Assembly: GCF_900116905.1 (NCBI RefSeq)
Contig: NZ_FPCG01000009.1
Location: 83,674 to 147,673 of the forward strand
DNA from: Micrococcus terreus
GTDB taxonomy: Bacteria > Actinomycetota > Actinomycetes > Actinomycetales > Micrococcaceae
Direction of reading: 5' to 3'
DNA: 64,000 nucleotides
Shown: positions 7,770 to 17,258 of the stretch, piece after piece
Layout of the letters: each line of letters opens with the position of its first letter
Position numbering within the stretch: the first letter of the stretch is position 1
The notes under the pieces: generated by a model
What the model saw: only the letters and a program-made list of their open reading frames with translations
Told to the model about the DNA's origin: nothing
Databases searched by the model: none
Translations under genes and position numbers: made by a program

Positions 7770-8199
7770 TCTGGTCTGATCGGGAGTGACCGGGTGCTGA
7801 GCGAGGCCCGGCCTGGATCCCTGATGCACGGATCGTCGATCACCTGATCTCTGCTGCACAGCCTGTCGCTGGCTTCGTCTCCGATGCATGATTCGGCGAG
7901 ATCTGGGTCCGAACTGGACAGACTGTGCAGCACAGACACGGACATCGACAAGGACTGCGACAGCGAATCCGCACGGCTCACGGTGCCTATGGCCCCACCG
8001 CCACCACGAGGTGCTGGTGCAGCTGGCCCGGAGGTGATCCATCCTGGAGCGGGATTCCGCTCACAGCACAGCGGCCTCCCGGGCCAGGCCGCGGCTCAGC
8101 GTGCGCCCAGGGGACCGGCCGTGCATAGCATGGGACTCGAACCGTACTCGGGCGACCGCGACCGAGCACCCCGACCAGGAAGACCAGGACCCGCCCCCC
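7770..8199. other. 430-bp gene-free stretch bounded by a duplicated rlmC end
   Basis: I see no supported gene here. The stretch after rlmC looks less coding-like than its neighbours. It contains imperfect inverted repeats, for example TCTGCTGCACAG near 7850 against CTGTGCAGCACAGA near 7923. It also holds the second copy of the rlmC 3' end at 8001-8031, which would again read HHEVLVQLARR then stop. From 8032 to 8199 it is the upstream region of the next gene. Confidence 0.6.
8001..8031 (+). repeat. Direct repeat copy 2 of rlmC 3' end
   Basis: Exact copy of 7733-7763, located 268 bp downstream and outside any intact gene. The pair resembles the duplicated gene end left by an integrating element, or a small segmental duplication. 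Confidence 0.9.
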
Positions 8200-11100
8200 A
8201 TGCATCCCCTGAACCGCCCAGCCCCCTGGGATGGACCCGCCCGCCGCCACTCGCTGCGCCACTTCCGCGCGGTGGTGTTCGACATGGACGGCGTGGTCAC
8301 GGACACCGCCGGCGTGCACGCCCAGGCATGGAAGGACCTCTTCGACTCCGCCCTGGCCGAGGTCGGGGCGCTGCCACAGAACGCGGACGCGGTGGCCGCA
8401 GCGCCGGAATGCCTGCGCCCGTTCGAGCTGGGCTCGGACTACCTGCAGTTCGTGGACGGACGGCCGCGGGAGGACGGGGTGCGCTCCTTCTTCGCCTCGC
8501 GCGGGCTGAGCGTGCCGGAGGAGGGCGGAGAGCTGACCGTCTCCGCGCTGGCCGAGCGCAAGCAGGGCTTCTTCGAGGACGTGCTGGAGCGGGACGGCGT
8601 GCGGGTGTTCCCCGAGACCCTGGAACTGCTGGAGCAGCTGAAGCAGGACCGGATCCCCACCGCCCTGGTCACCTCCTCGCGCAACTCCTCCGCCGTGCTG
8701 AACGCCGGCGGGGTGGCCCACTTCTTCGACGTGGTGGTGGACGGGAACACCGCCGTGGAGCGCGGCATCCCCGGCAAGCCGGACCCGGAGATGTTCCTGG
8801 AGGCCGCTCGCGAGTTGGGCGTGGACCCGGCGGATGGGATCGTGCTCGAGGACGCCGCCTCCGGTGTGCGGGCCGCGCACGACGGCGGCTTCGGCCTGGT
8901 GGTCGGCGTGGACCGCGCCCAGGACCCGGACCGCCTGCGCAACGCCGGTGCCGACGTGGTGGTCCAGGACATCGCCACCCTGAACCTGGGCCGGCGCACC
9001 ACTCGCCCGCACGACCCGGACTGGGTGCTGGTCTGGGAGGACTTCGACCCGGAGAACGAGGGCACCCGCGAGGCACTGTGCACCCTGGCCAACGGCTACT
9101 GGGGCACCCGCGGCTCGGTCCCGGGCACCGTCTCCGGCGCCGTCCACTACCCCGGCACCTACCTCGCCGGAGTCTTCAACCGACTCACCTCCACCGTGCA
9201 GGGCCGCCAGGTGGAGACCGAGCACATGGTCAACTGCCCGGACTGGACGTTCCTGCGCGTCACCCCCACCGGCGGGCAGCCCCTGCTGCCGGAGAACCCG
9301 GACCTGATCTCCTACCGGCAGGAGCTGGACCTGCGCCGCGGACTGCTCTCCCGGACCATGCGCTTCCGGGACAGCCACGGACGCACCACCCGGGTGCACA
9401 CCCGGCAGTTCCAGTCCATGGCCGGCCACCATCTGGCCGCGCTGCAGATGAGCGTGGAGGCCGAGGACTGGACCGGCACCGCCACCGTGCGCTCGATGAT
9501 CGACGGGCGGGTCTCCAACCAGAATGTGGCCGCGGACCGGGAGCTGGCCGCCGACCACCTGGACGTGGTCCAGTCCCGCGAGCTGGACGGCGAGACGGTG
9601 CTGCTGGAGACCGTCACCAACCAGTCCGACATTCACATCGCCACCGTGGCCCGGACCCGGTTCATGGCCCCCGGCAATGCCCCGGAGCCGATCCGCACCC
9701 CCGTGGAGCACGGCCCCGCCGTAGTGGGACACGACCTCTCCATCACCCTGGAGCCGGGCCGGCCCGTCGTGCTGGAGAAGATCGCCGCCACCGCCAACAC
9801 CCATGACCACGCGGCCTCCACCGTCTGGCACAACGCGGCCAAGCGCGTGGAGCGGGCCGGGTCCTTCCGGCAGCTGCTGACCTTCCACGAGGAGATGTGG
9901 GGGATCAACTGGAACCGCTTCGCCATGGAGCTGGAGAAGGTCCCCGCCCAGGTCGCCCCGGCCGGCGGGACCACCGGCGCCACGGACGAGCTCGCCCTGC
10001 CCTCCGGTGCGGGAGACCGCCACCAGCTGGCGCTGAACTTCCACACCTTCCACGTGCTGCAGACCTCGTTCGGCTCCCGCCGGGACCTGGATGCCGGTCT
10101 GGGCGCACGCGGACTGCACGGCGAGGGCTACCGGGGGCACATCTTCTGGGATGAGATGTTCATCTACCCCATGCTCACCCTGCGCCGGCCGGAGCTGACC
10201 CGGGGACTGCTGATGTACCGGTACCGCCGGCTCGGGGAGGCCCGCGCCAACGCCCGTGCGGAGGGCTACGCCGGTGCCATGTACCCGTGGCAGTCGGGGT
10301 CGGACGGCCGGGAGGAGACCCCCACCGAGCTGTGGAACCCGCGCTCGGAGATGTGGATGCCGGACAACTCGCACAACCAGCGGCACGTCTCCCTGGCGGT
10401 GGCGTACTCGGTGCTGCGCTACATCGAGGCCACCAAGGACCTGACGTTCATCTCGGACTACGGTGCGGAGATGCTGGTGGAGGTCTGCCGGTTCTTCACG
10501 TCGCTGACCCACTTCAACGAGGAGTCGGGACGGTATGAGATCCACGGGGTGATGGGACCGGACGAGTACCACGACGGCTCCCCGGACACCCCGGGCTCGG
10601 GCCTGCGCAACAACGCGTACACCAACGTGCTCACCTCCTGGGTGCTCTCCGAGACCGTGCGGCTGATCCGCTGGATGGACGGACGGGATGATCCCCTCAC
10701 CGAGTGGCTGGACGTGTTCGAGGACGAGCTGGACCAGTGGGAGCGGATCAGTCTGAAGCTGAAGATCCCCATCCAGTCCGGGCGGATCGTCTCCCAGTTC
10801 GACGGGTACGAGGACCTGGAGGAGTTCGACTGGGACCACTACCGGCAGAAGTACGGCAACATCGGCCGCCTGGACCTGATCCTGCAGTCCGAGGGTGACA
10901 CCACCAACCGGTACAAACTCTCCAAGCAGGCCGACGTGCTGATGCTGGCCTACCTCTTCTCCTCCGAGGAGCTGCAGGAGATCATGGGGCGGATGGGCTA
11001 CGCGTTCACCTCGGAGGACTTCACCAACACGGTGGAGTACTACCTGGAGCGCACCTCGCACGGCTCCACGCTCTCCCGGCTGGTGCACGGCTGGGTGGCC

Positions 11101-11556
11101 GCCCGTACAGACCGGTCCAGCTCCTGGCAGCTGTTCGAGGAGGCGCTGGAGGCCGATCTGTCCGACACCCAGGGCGGCACCACCCGTGAAGGCGTGCACC
11201 TGGGCGCCATGGCCGGCACGGTGGACATGATCATCCGCTGCTACGCCGGGGTGGAGACCCGCGGGGACACCCTGCGCCTGCACCCGTTGCTGCCGCTGGA
11301 GCTGCCGGGAGTGCAGTTCACCATCCGGTTCCGCCAGCAGCCGTTGAGCGTGCGGATCACCCAGTACTGCATCACCCTGCAGCTGCTCGAGGGCTCGGCC
11401 CATCCCATCACGCTCAACGTGGAGGGACGGGAGAAGACCATGGAGCCCGGGGAGAAGTGGACGGTGCCGCTGATCAACCGCCATCCCTCCCTCGTCGGAG
11501 ATGTGGACCCCATGGCCTGCGTCTCCCCGAACGCCGCCGCCCTGGGCATCCTGTGA
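8200..11556 (+). CDS. Beta-phosphoglucomutase-glycoside phosphorylase (GH65) fusion
   Basis: A 1118-residue fusion. Residues about 20-260 form a HAD phosphomutase with the nucleophile motif VVFDMDGVVTDTAGVHAQ (Asp28, Asp30), TSSRNSSAV, and GKPDPEMFLEAA with VLEDAASGVRAA. Residues about 285-1090 form a GH65 disaccharide phosphorylase with GYWGTRGSVPG, GEGYRGHIFWDEMFIYP, YPWQSGSDGREETP and the catalytic Glu in VMGPDEYHDGSPDTPG. GH65 enzymes phosphorolyse maltose, trehalose or kojibiose to beta-glucose 1-phosphate, and the mutase domain would turn that into glucose 6-phosphate in the same protein. Which disaccharide is used cannot be told. The ATG at 8200 is chosen because the HAD domain begins just after it; a longer frame opens at 8101. 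Confidence 0.92.
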   Translation: MHPLNRPAPWDGPARRHSLRHFRAVVFDMDGVVTDTAGVHAQAWKDLFDSALAEVGALPQNADAVAAAPECLRPFELGSDYLQFVDGRPREDGVRSFFASRGLSVPEEGGELTVSALAERKQGFFEDVLERDGVRVFPETLELLEQLKQDRIPTALVTSSRNSSAVLNAGGVAHFFDVVVDGNTAVERGIPGKPDPEMFLEAARELGVDPADGIVLEDAASGVRAAHDGGFGLVVGVDRAQDPDRLRNAGADVVVQDIATLNLGRRTTRPHDPDWVLVWEDFDPENEGTREALCTLANGYWGTRGSVPGTVSGAVHYPGTYLAGVFNRLTSTVQGRQVETEHMVNCPDWTFLRVTPTGGQPLLPENPDLISYRQELDLRRGLLSRTMRFRDSHGRTTRVHTRQFQSMAGHHLAALQMSVEAEDWTGTATVRSMIDGRVSNQNVAADRELAADHLDVVQSRELDGETVLLETVTNQSDIHIATVARTRFMAPGNAPEPIRTPVEHGPAVVGHDLSITLEPGRPVVLEKIAATANTHDHAASTVWHNAAKRVERAGSFRQLLTFHEEMWGINWNRFAMELEKVPAQVAPAGGTTGATDELALPSGAGDRHQLALNFHTFHVLQTSFGSRRDLDAGLGARGLHGEGYRGHIFWDEMFIYPMLTLRRPELTRGLLMYRYRRLGEARANARAEGYAGAMYPWQSGSDGREETPTELWNPRSEMWMPDNSHNQRHVSLAVAYSVLRYIEATKDLTFISDYGAEMLVEVCRFFTSLTHFNEESGRYEIHGVMGPDEYHDGSPDTPGSGLRNNAYTNVLTSWVLSETVRLIRWMDGRDDPLTEWLDVFEDELDQWERISLKLKIPIQSGRIVSQFDGYEDLEEFDWDHYRQKYGNIGRLDLILQSEGDTTNRYKLSKQADVLMLAYLFSSEELQEIMGRMGYAFTSEDFTNTVEYYLERTSHGSTLSRLVHGWVAARTDRSSSWQLFEEALEADLSDTQGGTTREGVHLGAMAGTVDMIIRCYAGVETRGDTLRLHPLLPLELPGVQFTIRFRQQPLSVRITQYCITLQLLEGSAHPITLNVEGREKTMEPGEKWTVPLINRHPSLVGDVDPMACVSPNAAALGIL

Positions 11557-11628
11557 CGCCCACCCCGCACCCCCTCCCCCACTCATCGAGAGGTCAGTTA
11601 CCACTCTCATTCCCAGATGTGAGGCCCC

Positions 11629-12741
11629 ATGACGCAGATAACTGACCGCCAGTTGCGGCAGGTCCGCTCCGAGGCCCCCGTGTGGGCCGCTCCCATGGCC
11701 GGCGGCCCGTCCACGTGGCGACTCGCCGCTGCGGTCGCGAACGCGGGCGGGGTCGGGTTCCTGGCCGGGGGCATGGTCTCGGCGCAGAGGCTGACCGAGG
11801 ACCTCCGCGCAGCTCGTGAGGCCGCCCCGGGGCGCACGATCGGGGTGAACCTGTTCGTGCCGGAGCCGGCCAACACGGCCATCCCCGCGCAGGACCGCTC
11901 CGCGGATTCAGACGCCCGACGACGGCGCGCTGAGCAGGTGCGCCAGTTCCGCTCCAGCCTCCTCACCCCGGCGGAGCAGGCGGGCGTCACGCTCCCAGAG
12001 ATGACCGACCTGGACCCGGACGCGATGGACGACTGGGACGCCAAGCTCGATGCCGCCGTGGCCGAGTCCTGGCCCCTGGTCACCTTCACCTTCGGGCTGC
12101 CCAGCCGCGAGGTCTTCGAGCGCCTCCATGCCGCCGACTGCACCCTCGGCGTCACCGTGACCACCCCGGAGGAGGCCCGTGCGGCGCTGGACCACGGCGC
12201 CGATCTGCTCACCGTGCAGGGACCGGAGTCCGGCGGCCACCGCTCCACGCACCACCCCGCCGCCACTCCCCCCACCGCGTCTCTGCTGGAGCTGATCGCC
12301 CAGGTGCGTGACGCCGTCGGGACGGATGTCCCCCTGGTGGCCGCCGGCGGACTGATGACCGCCGAGGACGTGCGCCGCGTGCTGGAGGCCGGCGCCGTCG
12401 CCGCCCAGTGCGGGACCGCGTTCCTGCGCGCGGATGAGGCCGGGACCAACCCGGTGCATCGGCAGGCGCTGGACGCCAGCGCCGCCGGCACGGCATTCCC
12501 GACGACGGCCCTCACCCAAGCCTTCTCCGGCCGGTGGGCACGGGGCCTGGAGAACGCGTTCATGCGCACGCACACGGACGCGCCGGCCGCCTATCCCGAG
12601 GTGAACGTGCTGACCGGGCCGTTGAAGAAGGCGGCCACCGCGGCCGGTGACCCGGAGGGCACCAACCTGTGGGCCGGCGTCGGGGTGGCCCAGGCCCAGA
12701 CCGGACCGGCCGAGCGGATCCTGCGCACCCTCACTCCCTGA
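11629..12741 (+). CDS. Nitronate monooxygenase family flavoprotein
   Basis: A 370-residue TIM-barrel FMN enzyme of the nitronate monooxygenase (2-nitropropane dioxygenase) family. It begins with the conserved WAAPMAGGPSTWRLAAAVAN, followed by GFLAGGMVSAQRL, IGVNLFVPEP, DLLTVQGPESGGHRSTHH (family His), PLVAAGGLMTAEDVRRVLEAG and AAQCGTAFLRADEAG. Members oxidise alkyl nitronates such as propionate 3-nitronate and so detoxify them. The ATG follows a GAGG ribosome site. The segment FPTTA near residue 291 carries one exact copy of the dispersed 14-bp word. Confidence 0.9.
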   Translation: MTQITDRQLRQVRSEAPVWAAPMAGGPSTWRLAAAVANAGGVGFLAGGMVSAQRLTEDLRAAREAAPGRTIGVNLFVPEPANTAIPAQDRSADSDARRRRAEQVRQFRSSLLTPAEQAGVTLPEMTDLDPDAMDDWDAKLDAAVAESWPLVTFTFGLPSREVFERLHAADCTLGVTVTTPEEARAALDHGADLLTVQGPESGGHRSTHHPAATPPTASLLELIAQVRDAVGTDVPLVAAGGLMTAEDVRRVLEAGAVAAQCGTAFLRADEAGTNPVHRQALDASAAGTAFPTTALTQAFSGRWARGLENAFMRTHTDAPAAYPEVNVLTGPLKKAATAAGDPEGTNLWAGVGVAQAQTGPAERILRTLTP

Positions 12742-12802
12742 TCCGCCTCCGGCACGGCACGGATCAGCCTGGAGACGGACGCCCGGGATGCTCTCGCGCG
12801 GC

Positions 12803-12808
12803 TACGGT
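12803..12808 (+). promoter_or_regulatory. Candidate -10 box for a leaderless kinase gene
   Basis: TACGGT ends 8 bases before the GTG start of the sensor kinase and no ribosome site intervenes. The -35 is not clear. Confidence 0.35.
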
Positions 12809-12816
12809 GGTGGACC

Positions 12817-14073
12817 GTGAACCCTCTTCGCCGCATGGACGCCTGGTTCCGCCGCCGCCCGGTCCTGGTGGACTGCCTGGTCACGGCGGTGCTGCTGTTC
12901 CTGTTCAGCGTGAGCAACGTCGGCTTCTTCGGCTTCTATGAGGAGCCGCTGCACCCCACGTTCGTGCAGGAGCAGGTCCTGCTCATGATGCTCACGGTGG
13001 GCCAGCTCGCGCCGTGGGCCATCCGCCGGTGGAATCCGCTGCTCTCAGCCGGACTGATCACTGCAGCGTGCCTGATCCAGCTGTTCTGGGGTCCGGAGTT
13101 CCTGGGCTCGCTCGTGGCCGTGCCGATGACGGTCTACAACCTGGCGGTCCGTGGCCCGGTGTGGGCCTCATTCACCGGGATCGGGCTGGCGGTGGCCGGT
13201 GCCCTCGCCAACGGGTTCAAGGTGTGGCTGTGGCCCCGGCCGTGGCTGGCCCCGGACGGGACGCAGATCAGCGCCACCCCGGGCGACGTCACCGCGTTCC
13301 TGATCATGTCCATCATGTGCTCGGCGGTGGCCCTGGCCGCCTGGGCGTTCGGCGACCTCGCCCGCACCCGGCGGATCGCGCTGCAGCAGCTGGAGGACCG
13401 CGCACGGCAGTTGGAGGTGGAGGCCGCCCAGGAACGGGAGCTGGCCGCCGCGGACGAACGCAACCACATTGCCCGGGAGATGCATGACATCGTGGCCCAC
13501 TCCCTCCAGGTCATCATCACCCAGGCCGACGGCGGCCGGTATGCCGGTGCGGCGGACCCGAAGGTGGCCGTGCAGACCCTGGAGACGATCTCCGGGACCG
13601 GTCGGCAGGCCCTGGGCGAGATGCGCCGACTCCTGGGCGTGCTGCGCGGACCGGAGGCCACCGAGCTGCGGCCCCAGCCGAGCCTGGCGGACGTGGCGGA
13701 GCTGGTGGACGGGATCCGCCTGACCGGACTGGACGTGGAGCACACTGTGGAGGGCCAGCCGCGGCGGGCCCTGCCGGCGGGCTCGGAGCTGGCCGCCTAC
13801 CGCGCCATCCAGGAGTCCCTGACCAACACGGTCCGCCATGGCGGGCCCCGGGCCCGGGCCTGGGTCACGCAGCGCTGGACTCCGTCCGGTCTGGAGATCG
13901 AGGTGCTCGACGACGGCCGGGGCGCCGCGGCCTCCCAGGAGACGCAGGGGTCCCAGCAGGGCCTGATCGGGCTGAAGGAGCGGATCGCGATCTTCGGCGG
14001 GACCGTGCAGGCCGGTCCCCGCCAGGGCGGCGGCTTCCGGGTCTTCGCCACCCTGCCCTACCAGGAGGTCTGA
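12817..14073 (+). CDS. Sensor histidine kinase, NarL/DesK type
   Basis: A 418-residue membrane kinase. The first about 170 residues form a membrane sensor of several helices with little extracellular sequence. A coiled-coil linker (QLEDRARQLEVEAAQERELA) leads to the HisKA_3 motif RNHIAREMHDIVAHSLQVI, whose His is the autophosphorylation site. The C-terminal ATPase domain has the N-box ESLTNTVRHGG and glycine boxes EVLDDGRGAA and GLIGLKERI. It passes phosphate to the LuxR-type regulator encoded 26 bp downstream. The signal is unknown. A short intracellular sensor of this kind often responds to membrane stress or antibiotics, and an ABC pair follows nearby at 16461. Confidence 0.88.
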   Translation: MNPLRRMDAWFRRRPVLVDCLVTAVLLFLFSVSNVGFFGFYEEPLHPTFVQEQVLLMMLTVGQLAPWAIRRWNPLLSAGLITAACLIQLFWGPEFLGSLVAVPMTVYNLAVRGPVWASFTGIGLAVAGALANGFKVWLWPRPWLAPDGTQISATPGDVTAFLIMSIMCSAVALAAWAFGDLARTRRIALQQLEDRARQLEVEAAQERELAAADERNHIAREMHDIVAHSLQVIITQADGGRYAGAADPKVAVQTLETISGTGRQALGEMRRLLGVLRGPEATELRPQPSLADVAELVDGIRLTGLDVEHTVEGQPRRALPAGSELAAYRAIQESLTNTVRHGGPRARAWVTQRWTPSGLEIEVLDDGRGAAASQETQGSQQGLIGLKERIAIFGGTVQAGPRQGGGFRVFATLPYQEV

Positions 14074-14099
14074 TCGCTCCTGCCTGCTTGAATGGAGCC

Positions 14100-14828
14100 A
14101 TGAGCACTCCTGCAGACAGCCCCATCCGCGTGGCCCTGGTGGATGACCAGCAGCTGGTCCGGTCCGGGCTGGCCATGCTGATCAACTCCCAGCCGGACCT
14201 GGAGGTGGTGGCCGAGGCGGACAACGGGCGCGCAGCCGTGGCCTCGAACGCCGTACGCAGTGCGGACGTGGTGCTGATGGACGTGCGCATGCCGGAGATG
14301 GACGGGATCGCCGCCACCCGGGCCCTGCTGGGCGAGCAGCCGTCATCTCCCACCGATCCGGAGTCCGAACGCCCAGCCGGTCCGCGCATCGTGGTGCTGA
14401 CCACCTTCGACCTGGACGAGTACGTCATGGAGGCCATCGAGGCCGGCGCTTCCGGGTTCCTGCTCAAGGACGCCCCGCCGGAGGTGCTGCTGGGCGCGGT
14501 GCGCACGGTGCACCGCGGGGACGCCGTGATCGCCCCCTCCACCACGCGCCGCCTGCTGGACCACATGGCCCCGCGCCTGCGCCAGAGCAATGCCCAGGAC
14601 GCGGGAAGCCAGTCTGAGCGGGCCGCCGTCGAGTCCCTCACCCCCCGCGAGCGCGAGGTGCTGGTGCTGATGGCCCGGGGAGACTCCAACCAGGAGATCG
14701 CCGCGGAGCTGTTCCTCTCCGAGGCCACCGTGAAGACCCACGTAGGACGAGTGCTGGCCAAACTGGCCGCCCGGGACCGGGTCCAGGCCGTAGTGACCGC
14801 CTACCGCTCCGGCCTGGTCACCCCGTAG
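14100..14828 (+). CDS. LuxR/NarL-family response regulator
   Basis: A 242-residue two-domain regulator. The receiver domain has VALVDDQQLVRSGLAM, the phosphorylated Asp in VVLMDVRMPEMDGIAA, the conserved Thr in VVLTTFDLDEYV and the Lys in GFLLKDAPPEVL. The DNA-binding domain has LTPREREVLVLMARGDSNQE and LFLSEATVKTHVGRVLAKL. It is the cognate partner of the kinase just upstream. A 20-residue insert (EQPSSPTDPESERPAG) interrupts the receiver domain before beta-4. I use the ATG at 14100 and not a TTG four codons earlier. The 3' end overlaps the convergent lactate permease gene by 11 bp. Confidence 0.9.
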   Translation: MSTPADSPIRVALVDDQQLVRSGLAMLINSQPDLEVVAEADNGRAAVASNAVRSADVVLMDVRMPEMDGIAATRALLGEQPSSPTDPESERPAGPRIVVLTTFDLDEYVMEAIEAGASGFLLKDAPPEVLLGAVRTVHRGDAVIAPSTTRRLLDHMAPRLRQSNAQDAGSQSERAAVESLTPREREVLVLMARGDSNQEIAAELFLSEATVKTHVGRVLAKLAARDRVQAVVTAYRSGLVTP

Positions 14829-16305
14829 CGGGCAGGACCAGCACCGCGATCAGTCCGTAGACCACGAGCGAGACCAGCACAGTGGGCAGCAGTACCACCA
14901 GCAGGTTCCGCCGCGTGGCGGTCAGGCCACGGTGCTCCGGACGTTGGTGCGGCATGGCCAGCCGGTAGGCCAGTTCGATGCGGGCCGGACCGGCGATGAT
15001 CCCCCAGCCGGCCGAGGAGTTCTGCACGGCCATCAGCCACAGCGGTGAGACGCCCAGGGACTGCGCCGCGGCCACCTGGATGGACCCGACCATCGCGTTG
15101 GCCCCGGTGCCGGAGGCGGTGATGTACCCGCTGAGCCCGCCCACGAACGGCGCCAGGAACAGGTAGGCCGGGCCCAGTCCGGTCAGGGCCTGGCCCATCA
15201 CCGCGGCCAGTCCGCCGCCGGCGACCATCACGCCCAGCACCATGTACAGGGCGGTCGGCAGTCCGGCCTGCATCCACAGCCGTCCGGCGTCACGCAGCAC
15301 GGCGCTGTGCTGGTTCCGCGCCAGGTGCAGCAGCCACGCGGCGGTCAGGGCCGCGGTGAAGGACCACAGTGCCGGCGAGCTGATGACCTCGCCCACAGGT
15401 CCGAGCTCCAGAGAACGGTTCAGCATCTGGCCGGCCACCGTCCCGCCCATCAGCACCAGGTACGGCACCAGCGGCCGTCCCGGTCCCGGCCGCAGCCGAC
15501 CCCGGCGCAGCACCAGCAGCCACAGCAGGGAGACCACCAGTGTGGCCACCGCACCTGCCACGGGGGTGCCCAGCACCAGGTTGGCCACCAGCACCAGTCC
15601 CCACAGGACCACAGCGGACACGACGCCGGCCCCCAGCCAGGTCAGGACGGCGGCGGGTGGGATGCGGCGCAGGGGAACGGGACGGCCGTCCGCGTCGGCA
15701 CCGTGGGCGGTGCCCCCTCCGGCGATCACGGCGGCCACCAGGCCCGAAGCCAGAAACGCCACCCCGTTCACCACGCCAGAGGCCAGGCCCATCTCCTGGA
15801 GCGTGACCCCGGCGTCCTGGGAGGCGAGCAGCGTGCCGGGTCCCATGGAGCCCCACGGGCCGATCATCAGGCCCAGCAGGGTCAGCAGGGCAGCCCGGTA
15901 GGGCGTGAACCCGAAGCCCAACAGCAGGGGCAGCCCGATCATCACGGACACCCCGAACCCGGTGACCGTCTCCATGAACGGGACCACGCCGTGGACCATC
16001 AACAGGGCGGCGGCGACCGTCGGCCCGCCGCCGGAGGAGAGCCAGCCGGCCAATCGGGCCTGGGCCCCCGTACGGTCCATCACCCGGGAGAGGAGCACGC
16101 CGCCGGCGATGATCGCCATCACCTCCACGAGCGTCCACGCCCCGGTGCCAACGGTCTGCAGGATCTGCGCCCCGGAGGTCTCGAACCAGGTCAGGGCCAG
16201 CAGCAGCGCGGCCAGCGCACCGGCGGCGGGCGGTACCCATCCAGGCAGGCGCGTGGGGTACAGGACCAGGGCCAGCAGGATCGGGGTGGCCGCCATGAGC
16301 ACATC
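14818..16305 (-). CDS. L-lactate permease (LctP family)
   Basis: A 495-residue polytopic membrane protein of the lactate permease family, which imports L-lactate or glycolate with protons. Conserved segments include WTLVEVMAIIAGGVLLSRV, GVVPFMETVTGFGVSVMIG, GPWGSMGPGTLLASQDAGV, YITASGTGANAMVGSIQVAA and MAVQNSSAGWGIIAGPARI. The GTG at 16305 is preceded by GAGAGGAG at 5 bases, so I choose it over a frame opening at 16335. No lactate dehydrogenase gene is adjacent. It is divergent from the ABC transporter genes that start at 16461. Confidence 0.88.
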   Translation of the reverse strand, partial: DVLMAATPILLALVLYPTRLPGWVPPAAGALAALLLALTWFETSGAQILQTVGTGAWTLVEVMAIIAGGVLLSRVMDRTGAQARLAGWLSSGGGPTVAAALLMVHGVVPFMETVTGFGVSVMIGLPLLLGFGFTPYRAALLTLLGLMIGPWGSMGPGTLLASQDAGVTLQEMGLASGVVNGVAFLASGLVAAVIAGGGTAHGADADGRPVPLRRIPPAAVLTWLGAGVVSAVVLWGLVLVANLVLGTPVAGAVATLVVSLLWLLVLRRGRLRPGPGRPLVPYLVLMGGTVAGQMLNRSLELGPVGEVISSPALWSFTAALTAAWLLHLARNQHSAVLRDAGRLWMQAGLPTALYMVLGVMVAGGGLAAVMGQALTGLGPAYLFLAPFVGGLSGYITASGTGANAMVGSIQVAAAQSLGVSPLWLMAVQNSSAGWGIIAGPARIELAYRLAMPHQRPEHRGLTATRRNLLVVLLPTVLVSLVVYGLIAVLVLPATG

Positions 16306-16460
16306 CACGGCGACTCCTCTCGATCTGGGGCACATCGCCCGTCCCGCTCGGCGGGTACTGGCATGCTATCGGCGTTCATCCCCTGGTATGACGTGTCTCG
16401 CCATGAGTCCCGCCCCCGGTCCGATCCCCGGAGACCCCCTCTCGCGGAACACTGAGGAGC

Positions 16461-17255
16461 ATGGATGCCTCTCAGACCACCGATCCCACCACCGCACCCG
16501 CTTCTCCGACAGCACCGTCTGCACCGTCTGCCCCTGCGGTCTCGGCACGCGGGCTGTTCAAGACCTATGGTCGCGGGGAGGCCGCCGTCCAGGCGCTGAA
16601 CGGCGTGGACGTGGACTTCGCCGCCGGTCAGTTCACCGCCATCATGGGCCCCTCCGGCTCCGGCAAGTCCACCCTGATGCACTGCCTGGCCGGGCTGGAC
16701 ACCGCCGACACCGGCCAGATCGTCCTGGGCGGACAGGAGATCACCGGCCTGGGCGATGCCGACCTGACCCGACTGCGCCGGGACCGCGTGGGCTTCGTCT
16801 TCCAGGCCTTCAACCTGGTCCCCACCCTCACCGCCGAGCAGAACATCCTGCTGCCCCTGGAGCTGGCCGGAAGGAAGCCGGACCGGGCCTGGTTCGACTC
16901 GATCGTGGACACCCTGGGCCTGAAGGACCGTCTCTCCCACAAGCCCCATGAGCTCTCCGGCGGACAGCAGCAGCGCGTGGCCGTGGCCCGAGCCCTGCTG
17001 ACCCGCCCGGACGTGGTGTTCGGGGACGAGCCCACCGGCAACCTGGACTCCACCACCGGCGCAGAGGTGCTCTCCCTGCTGCGCCGCTCCACCCGGGAGA
17101 TGGGCCAGACCATCATCATGGTCACCCATGACCCGGCCGCCGCCTCCTACGCGGACCGAGTGGTGCTGCTCGACGACGGCCGCCTGGTCGGCGAGATCAC
17201 CTCACCCACCCCGGACAACGTGCTGGCCGCCCTGGCGAAGCTGGGGGTGGCCTGA
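16461..17255 (+). CDS. ABC transporter ATP-binding protein, MacB/LolD type
   Basis: A 264-residue nucleotide-binding subunit with Walker [19 protein letters not shown], the Q-loop in [16 protein letters not shown], signature [15 protein letters not shown], Walker [13 protein letters not shown] and the H-loop in [12 protein letters not shown]. The sequence is characteristic of the LolD/MacB family, which drives FtsX-type permeases. An Ala/Pro/Thr-rich N-terminal tail of about 25 residues precedes the domain. The start is supported by GAGGAGC just upstream. It is followed after 3 bp by its permease gene, so the two form an operon. The substrate is unknown; antimicrobial peptide export or lipoprotein handling are family options. 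Confidence 0.93.
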   Translation: MDASQTTDPTTAPASPTAPSAPSAPAVSARGLFKTYGRGEAAVQALNGVDVDFAAGQFTAIMGPSGSGKSTLMHCLAGLDTADTGQIVLGGQEITGLGDADLTRLRRDRVGFVFQAFNLVPTLTAEQNILLPLELAGRKPDRAWFDSIVDTLGLKDRLSHKPHELSGGQQQRVAVARALLTRPDVVFGDEPTGNLDSTTGAEVLSLLRRSTREMGQTIIMVTHDPAAASYADRVVLLDDGRLVGEITSPTPDNVLAALAKLGVA

Positions 17256-17258
17256 GCC

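Noticed and set aside
7790..7935. Possible riboswitch or small RNA after rlmC
   Set aside because: The inverted repeats (TCTGCTGCACAG near 7850 and CTGTGCAGCACAGA near 7923) are imperfect, and I recognise no RNA family.
7987..11610. Very long antisense reading frame (about 1200 codons) opposite the mutase-phosphorylase gene
   Set aside because: It is the GC-rich shadow of the coding strand, and its translation is Gly/His/Arg/Val-rich with no motif. Similar shadows lie opposite cstA (3565-5100) and the ABC permease (17880-20069).
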